NCBI RefSeq assembly: GCF_019393635.1
Contig: NC_057867.1
Coordinates: forward strand, 59,228,492-59,292,491
Direction: 5' to 3'
Origin: Dromiciops gliroides
Taxonomy: Eukaryota; Chordata; Mammalia; Microbiotheria; Microbiotheriidae
Length of the DNA: 64,000 nt
Within the stretch, counting starts at the first letter, position 1. Each line of letters opens with the position of its first letter. Shown piece by piece: positions 31,601 through 41,370 of this stretch. The position numbers and the translations under genes are program-made. A model generated the notes under the pieces. It searched no databases. It saw only the letters and a list, made by a program, of their open reading frames with translations, and was not told the DNA's origin.

Positions 31601-33010
31601 TTGGCAAAGTTTTGTAATGGATGTTGTCAAAGGGAGTCCCTTTCTCTCTGCTAAATGCTGAGGCCTAAGGAGGCAGGACAAAGAGGAAAAGAGAATGATG
31701 AAGCAACATTCATGGCATTCATCAATAAAGAAAGAATGAAATGTCTTCTCCCCAAATACTTTACCACCTAGTATTCTCATGTTGTATTTATTTCCACTAG
31801 ATAAGAAAAGAAATAGCCAGAGCTCAAGATTAAAATGCAGTTTGGAAGGTGAGCTAACAATTTATGGGTTCTCTGTAAGACTGTTGTTCTCTCATTTGCT
31901 CAACAATCTCCATTTTATCGAACTAGAATTTATGCCAGCAGAATGAATGCAGGAGAAATAGGGCTGTTAGACACTGATTTGTATCTACTAAAACTGAATT
32001 TTCTATGTCCCATGTTTTCGTAAGGTACAGGGATGGCACTCCTCCTGCTCAACTGATACTGAGTGATAGAAATGAGTATTGGAATTAATCTCCATCACTC
32101 CACTGAGGGGTGGGGGTGGGAGAGAAATCACAAGTGGTTACCTAGAAGGATTGTGCCTCAGGGAGCTGCCTTCTTCCCCAGGTCTAATTTCTGGAGAATG
32201 GAGACAAAGGATGCCCTAGAGCCACCCTCTTAGACAAGAGTTGGGTTCCCATTAATTGCAGTCTCCCTAGTGATCTGACCTGCTCATAGATGCTCCCTGA
32301 TTACTTTCATTTATTCACAGAGGACCAAAGACTAGTTGAGGGGGAGTACCCAGGAGTAACAGACCAAACTCACGTCTTTGGGCAATCCAAAGTGGGAAGA
32401 GAGGAAGAAGGCACACAAATACACACCTAGGATCAGAAGATGAGATCCCAGAATAGAGTAAGCAGAGGATTTCCCATTACCCATTGCTCTATGCTTCCAT
32501 AATCATGAAGAGCTACTTCTCCAAAAACTCATTTCTTACAAGTGACCAGATTCAAATGACCATCACCAGGGTGTCCCTGTTACTGCTTCTTTTGGCCAGT
32601 AGCCTTCCTGTGGGGTCATGGGAAGGAGTGGTTTTAGCTGGTGAGAGCATGGTCAAGGTGCATGGCTTCAGCTCTTTGACACCTTTTTGTCTTGGAGTTT
32701 TCTTTGTCTTCCTGTGTTTGACAACTAGCTCTCCTGACCACACTAGTGTGATTAAGGATATCTCATGTAGTAGCTTTCTTTTCTCTTTATTACCTATAAG
32801 ACTCCTGTGTACCAGGACAGAAGGCATCTCACTGGTCTTAATCAGCCATCATATGTTACATACCTGACTTGATGGTAGAAGGGTATTATCTGACCACTTT
32901 TTCAGCACTAAAATTAAGGGAATTATTTCTACTTTTAGAACAATTGCTAGTTAGTAAAAACAGAAATGCAGCTTGAATTTTGTATATTGCCCAAATGTTT
33001 ATTTTTTAAA
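31601..33010. other. 1.4 kb low-copy stretch with one ORF
   Basis: A 127-codon ORF (32484-32867, plus) includes a Leu-rich run after residue 30 that resembles a signal peptide. It has no good start context, no splice signals, no known motif, and ends in unremarkable sequence. I do not call it a gene. No repeats recognised. Confidence 0.3.
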
Positions 33011-33013
33011 GAG

Positions 33014-33962
33014 CTGAAGGAATTGGTTAGGGTTAAAATGAGCATTGACCAATAAGGGAAAGATTTATAACCAAACAAGAGATAGAGAGCATTATGGGAT
33101 ATACAATGGGTCATTTTGATTACATTAAATTAAAAAGTTTTTGCACAAACAAAACCAGGGCAGCCAAGATCAAAAGGAAAGCAGGTGGTGCAATGGATAA
33201 AGCACAGGCCTTTGATTCAGGAGGATCTGAGTTCAAATCCCGCCTCAGATACTTGACCCTTACTAGCTGTATGACCCTGGGCAAGTCACTTAACATGCCC
33301 TTCTCCCCAAAGGAGAGCAGGAGATTGCGGAAAGATTTTAACAGGAAAAGGACTGACAAGTACAAAAATATTCATAGCTTCTCTTTTTGTGGTAGCAAAG
33401 AATTGGAAATTGAGAGGATGTCTATCAATTAAGGAATAGTTAAACAAGTTGTAGTATATGAATGTAATGGAATACTATTGTACTATAAAACATGATAAGC
33501 AGATGTATTTCAGAAAAACCTGGAAAGACTTACACAAATTGATACTGAGTGAAATGAGAAGAACCAAGAGAACATTGTACACAGTATCAACAACATTTTG
33601 TGATGATCAATTGTGATAGACTTAACTCTTCTCAGCAATACAATGATCTAAGACAATGCCAAAAGAATTATGGTGGAAAATGTTCTCCACATTCAGAAAA
33701 AGAACTATGGAGTCAGAATGCATACTGAAACATACTATTTTCAGTTTTGTTGTTGCTCTTTTGTTATTGTTGTTGTTTATTCTTTCTTGCATTTTTTCCT
33801 TTGGTTCTGTTTAATGTGGAAATATGTTTAACATGTAAATAATGTATAACCTATATCAAATTGCTTGCTGGCCTCGGGAGGGGGAGGGAAGGTAGGGCGA
33901 GAGAAAAATTTGGAACTCAAAAATATCTTTACATGTAATTGAGAAAAATTAAAAATTAAAAA
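33014..33962 (+). pseudogene. L1 ORF2 and 3' UTR with internal block missing
   Basis: 33060-33172 matches ORF2 ('agagatagagagcattatgg', 'aaattaaaaagtttttgcac'). After a WSINE, 33322-33346 continues ORF2, then jumps to 'gtacaaaaatattcatag' (33360), which lies several hundred bases later in an intact L1, and proceeds through the 3' UTR to the A-rich end at 33940-33962. The missing internal block corresponds to what is found next, at 33965-34550. Confidence 0.8.
33186..33308 (+). repeat. WSINE1-type SINE, 5' trimmed, in L1
   Basis: Sense copy lacking the first few head bases (starts TGGTGCAATGGATAAAGC). TSD AAAGGAAAGCAGG (33173-33185) and the same with one mismatch (33309-33321). 3' end diverged ('taacatgcccttctcccc'). 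Confidence 0.9.
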
Positions 33963-33964
33963 AA

Positions 33965-34550
33965 TTTCAAAAGATAAAGGCCTTATTTTTTAAATAAATA
34001 GAGAAATGAGTCAAATTTATAAGAATACCAGTCATTCCACAATTGATAAATGGTCAAAGGATATGAACAGGCAGTTTTAGGAATAGAAATCAAAGCTATA
34101 TATTGTCATATGAAAAAATGCTCTAAATCATTACTAATTAGAGAAATGCAAATTAAAACAACTCTGAAGTACCACCTCATACCTATCAGATTGGTATTGT
34201 GACACAAAAAAAAATGACAAATGTTGGAGGAGATGTGGAAAAATTGGGATACTAACCCACTGTTGCTAGAGTTGTAAAATGATCCAACCATTCTGGAGAA
34301 CAATTTTTTTGGTGAGGCAATTGGGGTTAAGTGACTTGCCCAGGGTCACACAGCTAGTAAGTGCCAAGTGTCTGAGGCTGGATTTGAACTCAGGTCCTCC
34401 TGAATCCAGGGCTGGTGCTTTATCCACTGCACCACCTAGCTGCCCCTGGAGAGCAATTTTAAACTATGCCCAAAGGACTATAAAACCGAGCATAACTTTT
34501 GACCCAGCAATAACATTACTAGGTCTGTATCCCAAAGAGAAAAAAGGCTC
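33965..34550 (+). pseudogene. L1 ORF2 internal block, displaced
   Basis: Starts 'tttcaaaagataaaggcc', runs through 'ttgataaatggtcaaagg', 'aagtaccacctcatacc', 'ccaaccattctggag' and 'gacccagcaataac', ending at 'tgtatcccaaagagaaaa'. In intact L1 order it belongs between 33346 and 33350 of the preceding element. A WSINE interrupts it. Confidence 0.8.
34308..34445 (-). repeat. WSINE1-type SINE in displaced L1 block
   Basis: Antisense, full length. TSD CTGGAGAACAATTTT (34293-34307) and the same with one mismatch (34446-34460). Confidence 0.93.
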
Positions 34551-34739
34551 AAATTCAATAACATGAAATTGAGTAGGGACAAATGTAAACTCCGAGCTTA
34601 AGTTAAACAACAACAACAATAAAACTTCCTAAATACAATATGGGTGAAAAAGAAGTTGGTGTGTCCTGGCAATTTTTGTGTTCTGTGGCAGCCACAATTC
34701 ATCTTTAATTTATTTATTTTGCCTTGGGCTGTTTTTAAA

Positions 34740-35004
34740 AAACAGAACCAAGGAGATGTTGTATACGGTAACAGCAATATTGTTCAATGAACAACTGTGA
34801 ATGGATAAGTTATTCTATTATTGTATTGCATTGTATTCTAGTATTGTACCTATTCAAATCAACTATAAAGGACCTATGAAGGAAGATTCTATCCTCCTCC
34901 CGAGAAAGAACTAATAGAAATATGTAAAGTGTGGTTTTATATATATATATATATATATATGCACATATATTACATATATATGCATATACACAGACACACA
35001 GACA

Positions 35005-35062
<58 letters not shown>

Positions 35063-35150
35063 GGTGGCTTCTAATACAGGGGAGGCTGGGGCGGGAGGGA
35101 GACAGTTCAGAACTGAAAATATAACTAAAAAAATAAATGAAATTTTTTAA
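34740..35150 (+). repeat. L1-like 3' UTR with embedded microsatellite
   Basis: 'gaaccaaggagatgttgtat', 'tcaatgaacaactgtgaatgg', 'tgaaggaagattctatcctcc', 'agaaagaactaatag', and after the microsatellite 'ggggcgggagggagacag' form an L1-type 3' UTR of a different subfamily from 19867, with tail near 35118-35150. Confidence 0.6.
34938..35057. repeat. Compound (AT)n...(TG)n microsatellite
   Basis: (AT)n at 34938-34960, irregular TATACACAGACA-type bases, then (TG)n at 35018-35057. It lies inside the L1-like 3' UTR and explains the Thr-His and Val-Cys ORFs there. Confidence 0.95.
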
Positions 35151-35214
35151 AAGAGAGAGAGGCCTAGTATTCAGAATAGGGGAGGTAATAACCCTGCTGT
35201 GTTTCAGCCTAATC

Positions 35215-35740
35215 AGACTAGAGTTATAGTTCTCTGTTTGTTCAGTTGTGGATGCCACATTTTAGGATGGGCATTCTCAAATCAGAATGAATCCAAAGGA
35301 GGCTTGACCAGAGTCAGTGGTGAGCACTAGAGAACATAGCACATACCCAATGTATCAAAGGACCTGGAAACATTTAGCCTGCAAAAGAGAAAGCTTTGTG
35401 GAGACACGATAACTCTGATCATGTATTTGCAGGCCTGGCACATGGGAGAGAGATGACCCTAGTTCTGTCGATCCCTAGAAGACAGAGCCAGGAGTAAAGT
35501 TGCAGAGGGGTTGATTTAGCTTAGAGGCCTAGAAAGTCGTCCTCATAATTAAAGTGGTCCCAAAGTGGAATGAGGAAGCAGGTTCCCCATTGGTGAAGGT
35601 TCCTGAGCAGCAGCTGGATGATTATTTGTCAGAGATGTTGAAGTAGACATTCCCAATTAGGCACAGATGGGACTAAATTATCTCTTGACATTCCTTCCAA
35701 TTCCAAGTTTATAATGACCATGATTTGCTATAACCCAGAG
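35215..35740 (+). repeat. CR1/L3 3' region
   Basis: Long sense copy: 'gttgtggatgccacatttt', 'tttagcctgcaaaagag', 'cctggcacatgggagag', 'cccaaagtggaatgagg', 'gctggatgattatttgtc', 'cattccttccaattcc'. All landmarks from the end of ORF2 through the 3' UTR are present but diverged. Confidence 0.75.
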
Positions 35741-36084
35741 ATGGCCTTTCAAGAATAAATGGCTAGCCTATCCTTGGTAACTTTGAAAAAGCATTCATTT
35801 GAATTTGTCCTTACAAGTTTGAGGTTAATTCATTATGTTTATTATGCTTCTGACTAATCAATTATGCATTCCCACTGCTGTTCTGTCTTATTTCAGGTGG
35901 TGATGACCTTTGGCCACAACCTCAGCTTTTTCATGCTTAATGTCTCTAAATGTATCCTAAAGAAGACCAAGGTATCTTTTAAGTATCATGCTCACCCATT
36001 GGTACCATTTGACTTCCAGATTCAAGCTCAAAGCCTTTGGTCTCTATTTATCCTCGGCAAACATTAAGAATTTTCCGCTTACTG
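35741..36084. other. Low-copy stretch
   Basis: Nothing recognised. A 67-codon plus-strand ORF (35864-36067) has no supporting signals. Confidence 0.3.
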
Positions 36085-36260
36085 ATTCTAAATAATATGT
36101 TTATTAGTTTATGTATAGCATTCTTCTTTTTAAAATGTTGAGTTCCAAATTCTCTCCCTCCCTTTGACCCCTTCCCCACCCATTGAGAAGGCAAGCAATA
36201 TGATATTAAGTGTACATCTGAAATCTTGCAAAACATCAAATAATCTGTTGATAGCACTGG
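36085..36260 (-). repeat. L1 3' UTR fragment, antisense
   Basis: 'gttgagttccaaattctctc', 'ctccctttgaccccttcc', 'attgagaaggcaagcaat', 'tcttgcaaaacatcaa' are the antisense of the L1 3' UTR. Related to 54000-54165. Confidence 0.65.
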
Positions 36261-36339
36261 AAAAAGTTTTCATTTTTATAAAATAGTTGTTTTATGCGAT
36301 TTTCAGTAGAGTCATATAACCTGATGATTTTGCATCTTT

Positions 36340-36410
36340 AGTACCCAGTATAGTGTCTGGCACATAGTAGGTGTTTAATAAATGCTTGTCAAATTGATTG
36401 AAATTGATTG
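36340..36410 (+). repeat. L2 3' end
   Basis: 'agtgtctggcacatagtagg' and 'tttaataaatgcttgtc' form the L2 3' terminus, sense. Confidence 0.7.
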
Positions 36411-36534
36411 GGGTTTTTTCTTTATCCATATCCAATGGTCACTTTACCATACTACTTCCCATTTTGTTTGTTTTGTAAATTTGGATTTGGGGATATAAGG
36501 ATACAACACTATTGCCTATAGATAGCCAGCTGAT

Positions 36535-36770
36535 CTGCTGAACTTGGGATCAGGAAGGCCTGAGTTCAAACCAACCTCAGACACATACTAGCTGTGTGAC
36601 TCTGGACAAGTCACTTTGCCTCTGTTTGTGTCAGTTTTGTCATCTATAATATGGGGATAATAATAGCACCTACTTTCCAGGGTTGTTGAGAGGATCAAAT
36701 GAGGTCATATTTATAAAGCATTTAGTATAGTGTCTGGTACATAGTAGGAGCTCAATAAATGCAATTTGAA
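36535..36770 (+). repeat. MIR/CORE-SINE, full length
   Basis: 'gatcaggaaggcctgag', 'actagctgtgtgactctgg', 'atatggggataataatag', 'gggttgttgagaggatc', 'gtctggtacatagtagg' in complete sense order. Confidence 0.82.
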
Positions 36771-36850
36771 AACATTTATTAAGTATTTATGATGTTCCAG
36801 GTACTGTGCTAAGTACTATAGATACAGAGACCCTCAAGGAATTTACATTC
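36771..36850 (-). repeat. L2 3' end, antisense
   Basis: 'aaacatttattaagtattta', 'ccaggtactgtgctaagt', 'ccctcaaggaatttacattc' match the antisense L2 3' end. Abuts the SINE above. Confidence 0.7.
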
Positions 36851-37424
36851 TACTAGGGAAGAATATCTCCCACCCCCCACCCGCATGCACACACACACAA
36901 TGGCAAGTATATAGAAAATGAACTGTTCATAGATTTGTGATTTTGATGATGTGTTTCCTCTAATGATGCAGGTCACAATCTATCCTTCCCTGCCCATCTA
37001 GGGTGACTCTTTTCCAAAAACCATAAATTCACTACATGTTAGAGGGTCTTCCTCCTTTTCTTTGGGTGTAATGAGAATACCAATGGAGTATGTGGACTGG
37101 CCATCTGTTTATCTCTTTCTCTTGCTGTGTGATTAGTCCATCTTCTTTTTCATTCTTACGTTTCCTTGATTGCATCTATTACTTCACTTCTCTGTCACAA
37201 TATCTTATTTGAAACATGTGGCAGCCTATATACACCTGCCATATACCCTTCCTTTGGTCTTTCAATTACTTAGAGACTGTAGTGTTCCATGACTGACCAC
37301 CATATGTCACAGAGAGAATATTGTTATTATTATTTTGGACTATTGGAATCTCATGGCAGACCATGAAATATAAAGGATATACAAGGTACATATTAAGTCA
37401 TTTGGTGATAGTGAAATGGGCTAA
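36851..37424. other. Low-copy stretch
   Basis: A CA-rich patch (36872-36900) and otherwise nothing recognised. Confidence 0.3.
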
Positions 37425-37880
37425 CAACTGGAAAGATCTAGAAATGCTTTATGAAGGTAGAGGGAGAGCAGATAACTTGTGCAATGGTGCAGAGAGAGGA
37501 GACACGATGTTGTTTATGAGAAACAGCCAACTGGCCAGTTTGGCTGTAACAGAGAATACTTGAGGGGAAATAATGTGAAAGTAGTCCATTGCTATAAATT
37601 CAAGAAAATCCTCTTTGAAGCTTTATTCAGGAATCCAAATAACATTTTTGGGGGGTTTTGTTTGTTTTTAGCGGGGCAATGGGGGTTCAGTGACTTGCCC
37701 AGGGTCACACAGCTGGTAAGCGTCAAGTGTCTGAGGCCGGATTTGAACTAGGGTCTTCCTGAATCCAGGACCAGTTCTTTATCCACTGTGCCACATAGCT
37801 GCCCCCAAATATCATTTTTAATGAGGAGGCCAGGTTGGAAGGGAAGTGTATGTTGATAACTTCCATTTGGATCTATGTTT
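37425..37880 (-). pseudogene. L2 LINE fragment, antisense
   Basis: 'gcaatggtgcagagagagg', 'aactggccagtttggctg' and, beyond the WSINE, 'gaggaggccaggttgg' follow antisense L2 order. Old. Confidence 0.55.
37650..37804 (-). repeat. WSINE1-type SINE in L2
   Basis: Antisense, full length. TSD CCAAATAACATTTTT (37635-37649) and the same with one mismatch (37805-37819). Confidence 0.93.
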
Positions 37881-37905
37881 TTTTTTCTGATGTTCAAAAT
37901 AAAAC

Positions 37906-38176
37906 ATGACAATATTCTATAAAGACCCTATGGAATTACCCCAACTGGTTGGGAATTGTGAGTTTCTGACAGTTCTGTTGTCTATATACTTCAAGAACCA
38001 TGATCGAAATGATCTTGTTGCCCTTCCTTCTGCTAATGACATTCCTCAAATGAGAAATTCTGATACTTCTACCAGTGAAGAGGCCTCAGGGAAGAAGGCT
38101 GGTGTATTCTCCACTCATCCAGTGACAAGAGGAGGAGAGCCTCTCAAAGCTAAGGACCTCAAGAAAGTCACCATTC
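37906..38176 (+). other. Open frame of unknown origin, broken by WSINE1
   Basis: About 90 open codons before the SINE, with balanced composition (DPMELPQLVGNCEFL near the start, NDIPQMRNSDTSTSEE in the middle, THPVTRGGEPLKAKDLKK at the end). The SINE plus its duplicated target adds 170 bp, not a multiple of three. Without it the frame would end five codons later at TGA (38355-38357 region). A second open stretch in another frame continues to 38436. It might be a decayed exon, retrocopy or unknown repeat; I do not recognise it, and a chance ORF is likely enough. Confidence 0.2.
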
Positions 38177-38330
38177 TGGGGCAGCTAGGTGGCACAGTGG
38201 ATCAAGCACCAGCCCTGGATTCAGGAGGACCTGAGTTCAAATCCAGCCTCAGACACTTGGCACTTACTAGCTGTGTGACCCTGGGCAAGTCACTTAACCC
38301 TCATTACCCCACCCACCCCCCCATAAAAGA
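38177..38330 (+). repeat. WSINE1-type SINE inside open frame
   Basis: Sense, full length, with a C-rich 3' end (38309-38322). TSD AAGAAAGTCACCATTC (16 bp) at 38161-38176 and 38331-38346, exact. A recent insertion judging from the intact TSD. Confidence 0.95.
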
Positions 38331-38349
38331 AAGAAAGTCACCATTCAAA

Positions 38350-39778
38350 GCCTACCTTGACCTTGGATCCCTGCCAACTGGCAAATTCAAAGCTGAGAAT
38401 ATAGAAACAAGAAGTGAGAGTTTCACTGTCCTTTGAACAAAATGTCTCCCTGGTTTAGTGAAGGATGTTTCCCTTTCCCCTATCTTAGCTGTACTGAGAT
38501 GAGGTCTGTGCTTAGTTTTTTAGTTCTAAAGAATGGATATAATTCACCTCTCTTAAACCATGTCATTTTATTTTCCTCTCTTACTGCTGCATCTGCAAAG
38601 GACAGCTTGATATGCAGTCTTTCACATTTGCAATGTATACCTAATGTCCCTCTTGGCACTTCTAGGTACCAAAAGTTCAGTTGGACTGATAAAATGGAAT
38701 GGGCTGAAATTGAACTGCCTTCCGCTATGTGCTTTGTGATTTGGTCGAGCTGAAGATAGTATCAAGCAGTTGTTTCAATTAATTTGGCCAGTCGTGGTAG
38801 GTGGATACCAGAAATCATTGCCATTACATTTTTCATTTGTCTCACCCTTCTAACTTCATGTATCACATCCTCTACAACTCAATGATTATAGCTCTTGAAA
38901 AAAAATGGGCATACTCTCATATTTCTAATTGAACCAACATTCAATAAAAGAAGGTCTAAATTTAAAATCTTTTTTTATAAAAAGGTTGGAACTCAAAATG
39001 TGTTGCTCACCTTTGCTATTTTTTCATTCATTTTCCTTCTGATGAAACTGTGATCTAAACCCAACCAACAGGGAAAAAATGCCCCTCATTCCCCTCCCCA
39101 AGACTTGTTATTTGAAAGATTCTAGCATGTGCTGCTCTGAACTGAGTTCCACCTGAAGTAACACCAAACCCAGAAGCTAGTATTTCATAGTAGGGTTACC
39201 TGTCTCAGGAATGGGATTATCCAATTGCCATGGTCTTTTAGCTGGGAAAAGGGAGATAATATAGGAAGAACATCTGCTCGGCTCTGATAAACCTTCTTTT
39301 TTCACTAGGAAACCAAAATTAAAGTTGGACCTTGCAAACAGTAGCTTGCAATTACCTTGCAAATGACAGTTGGTAAATATAGCATTTTAAAAATAATTAT
39401 AGATTTATGGTGCTTGTTAATCATTTGCACGAGTGTTAACACTGACTCTTAATGAAGGCTACAATGCTAATGATTTTTTAAATACAGGCAGAGTGATAAG
39501 CGATCAACAGTACCCGCAACCTATTCCACAAAATAGGTTCCTGGCTTCTGGTAAACGTAACCACTTGCAAAAATAGATTTGTATTATGTACCTCTCGTGA
39601 ATAATTCCTTTTTTATCTCAATCTTTATGTGTCTTCTGTGTACTCTTAAAGTAGATTAGTTGGATATTGGAAACTTATTTTGATCCCTTTAAAATGTGTT
39701 AAAAATAAATGTAGAAAGAGATGAGACACTTGTTACAGTTTTGGCGGTGGGTTGAAATGCTCAATCGGATTTGTTTTA
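38350..39778. other. 1.4 kb low-copy stretch
   Basis: No repeat recognised. 39370-39620 is AT-rich, non-repetitive, with TTTGCA, TTAATCATTTGCA and AATGATTTT-type homeodomain/POU-like words, and could be conserved non-coding DNA. No exon supported. Confidence 0.35.
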
Positions 39779-39792
39779 GAAATTAGGCATTT

Positions 39793-39939
39793 TTTTTTTT
39801 TTGCAGGGCAATGAGGGTTAAGTGACTTGCCCAGGGTCACACAGCTAGTATGTACCAAGTGTCTGAGGTACGATTTGAACTCAGGTCCTCCTGAATCCAG
39901 GGCCAGTGCTTTATCCACTGCGCCACCTAGCTGCCCCCT
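39793..39939 (-). repeat. WSINE1-type SINE
   Basis: Antisense, full length. TSD GAAATTAGGCATTT (14 bp) at 39779-39792 and 39940-39953, exact. Confidence 0.95.
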
Positions 39940-40039
39940 GAAATTAGGCATTTCTAGAGCCATCCCAGCTTTTCAAGCATTAGAGTTAATGTATGTTTTC
40001 AAAATACAGTCATTTCTCTTTTCAGCAGCCATAGGTTCT

Positions 40040-40195
40040 AGAATGAGCAACTCAGAGAAGTAGTGGGTTCCCTTCCATTTGAGGTCTTCAATCAGACCAG
40101 TTGTGAGATATGTTATGGAAGAGATTCCTTTTCAGGTATGGGTTGGCTTAGATGGACTCTTAGGTTCCTTAAAATTTCAGTGATTTTATGAATGT
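40040..40195 (+). repeat. CR1/L3 3' end
   Basis: 'gggttcccttccatttgagg', 'tcttcaatcagaccag', 'ttcaggtatgggttggc' and 'ttcagtgattttatga' are the CR1/L3 3' end, including its terminal octamer-like word. Confidence 0.7.
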
Positions 40196-40204
40196 ACATT
40201 TTCT

Positions 40205-40345
40205 TAAAGTGAGAAGCTTCTCTCTTTTCTCTCTCCTTTTTCTCATTCCCTTTCTTTTCTTTCTTTCCCTCTTTTTTCTTTCCTTCCTTCCTCCCTTCCT
40301 CCGTCTCTGTCTGTCCCTCTCTCTGTATTTCTCACCCTCTTCCCA
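40205..40345. repeat. Polypyrimidine (CTTT/CTCC)n tract
   Basis: About 140 bases of C/T-rich, irregular tetranucleotide repeat. It follows a CR1 end and gives Lys/Arg/Glu runs on the minus strand and Ser/Phe/Leu runs on the plus strand, both artefacts. Confidence 0.9.
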
Positions 40346-40389
40346 CTTCAGTGTTATATTCACCCCTGCCCTTCAACCCATATGGGAGA

Positions 40390-40570
40390 AGCAGCATGGT
40401 TTGGTAGAAAAATCACACTAGATTTGGAGTGATAGTTGTATGGAGGACAAATCATCATTCTACCACTCCCTGATCCATTTGATATCTCTGGGCCTCAGTT
40501 TCCTCTTCTGTAAAATAAAGGAGTTGACCTAGATGAGGTCCCTTCCACCTCTAACTCTAGAATTCTATAA
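40390..40570 (+). repeat. MIR3-like SINE
   Basis: 'agcagcatggtttggtag', 'tctctgggcctcagtttcc', 'tcttctgtaaaataaagg' and 'aggtcccttccacctc' are in sense MIR3 order. Confidence 0.72.
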
Positions 40571-40594
40571 TATTGCCCTTTTATGAAGGGACGG

Positions 40595-40690
40595 GACCTC
40601 AAATACTTACTAGCTATGTGACCATGAACAAGTCACATAGATGAGTCTTCCTGACTCTATTTGCTGGGCTACCTAGCTGACCTCTCTAGT
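40595..40690. repeat. SINE fragment, sense core joined to antisense head
   Basis: 'cttactagctatgtgacc' and 'aacaagtcacatag' are sense core. They are followed by 'gagtcttcctgactc' and 'gggctacctagctgacc', which read as the antisense head. This is the second such sense/antisense joint in the window (compare 23949). Confidence 0.5.
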
Positions 40691-41046
40691 TGGATGAGTT
40701 GTATTGTATTCACATGGCAGAATATGTCTGTTGTGCTCTCTTTAGCCAGATGTTTTCTACAACACATCCTTTCTCAGGATCCTGAATTTCCAGACCATAA
40801 AAGGAGTGTGCTGGACCCAGTTCTAACGGGCTTATGAGAGCTGGAAGTTAAAATTTTAGGATTAGCATTTATACTTTGGGAATCAGCAAAAGTTACAAAT
40901 CAGGCTTGATATATTGTTTTATTGATTGCCCAGACTTAAGAAAGAGTGATATAGAAAATACTAATCATGCAGATTAAGCTTAAAAGTGTGCCATGTGTAT
41001 ATTTTGGGGGGAAAGCTGGTTGTTAAACATTTATCAGCATAGGACA

Positions 41047-41089
<43 letters not shown>

Positions 41090-41240
41090 ACATAAAGTGA
41101 ATGCTACTGCCCCACACCTTCTGTTAACCCAGGTGTCCCATTCCTTTGTTTTATTAAAAATAATGAGTTACATTTATCAAGTCTTAGTGACACTCAGGAC
41201 AGGGTGAAGGGGGAAAGGGGAGGGAAGAGAGGAGAAGAAG
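40691..41240. other. Low-copy stretch with (TA)n
   Basis: A (TA)n microsatellite of about 39 bases lies at 41049-41087. Nothing else recognised. Confidence 0.6.
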
Positions 41241-41244
41241 GGCA

Positions 41245-41370
41245 AGATCATTGGATTTAGTTAGAGGACCTCCGTTTCAATCTGCTTTGTGACCTTAGGC
41301 AAGTCATTTAAACCCTCTGAGCCTCTTTTGAATGACCCCTGAAAAATTTTCCACATCAAAAACTATAATG
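41245..41370 (+). repeat. MIR-like fragment
   Basis: 'gttagaggacctccgtttc', 'tgaccttaggcaagtcatt' and 'ccctctgagcctcttttg' follow MIR order; the 3' part is decayed. Confidence 0.55.

Noticed and set aside
32484..32867. 127-codon ORF with a Leu-rich signal-like stretch
   Set aside because: Weak start context, no family motif, no splice sites; hydrophobic runs are common in pyrimidine-rich chance frames.
34911..35258. ORF with Thr-His and Tyr-Ile runs
   Set aside because: Translation of the compound AT/TG microsatellite.
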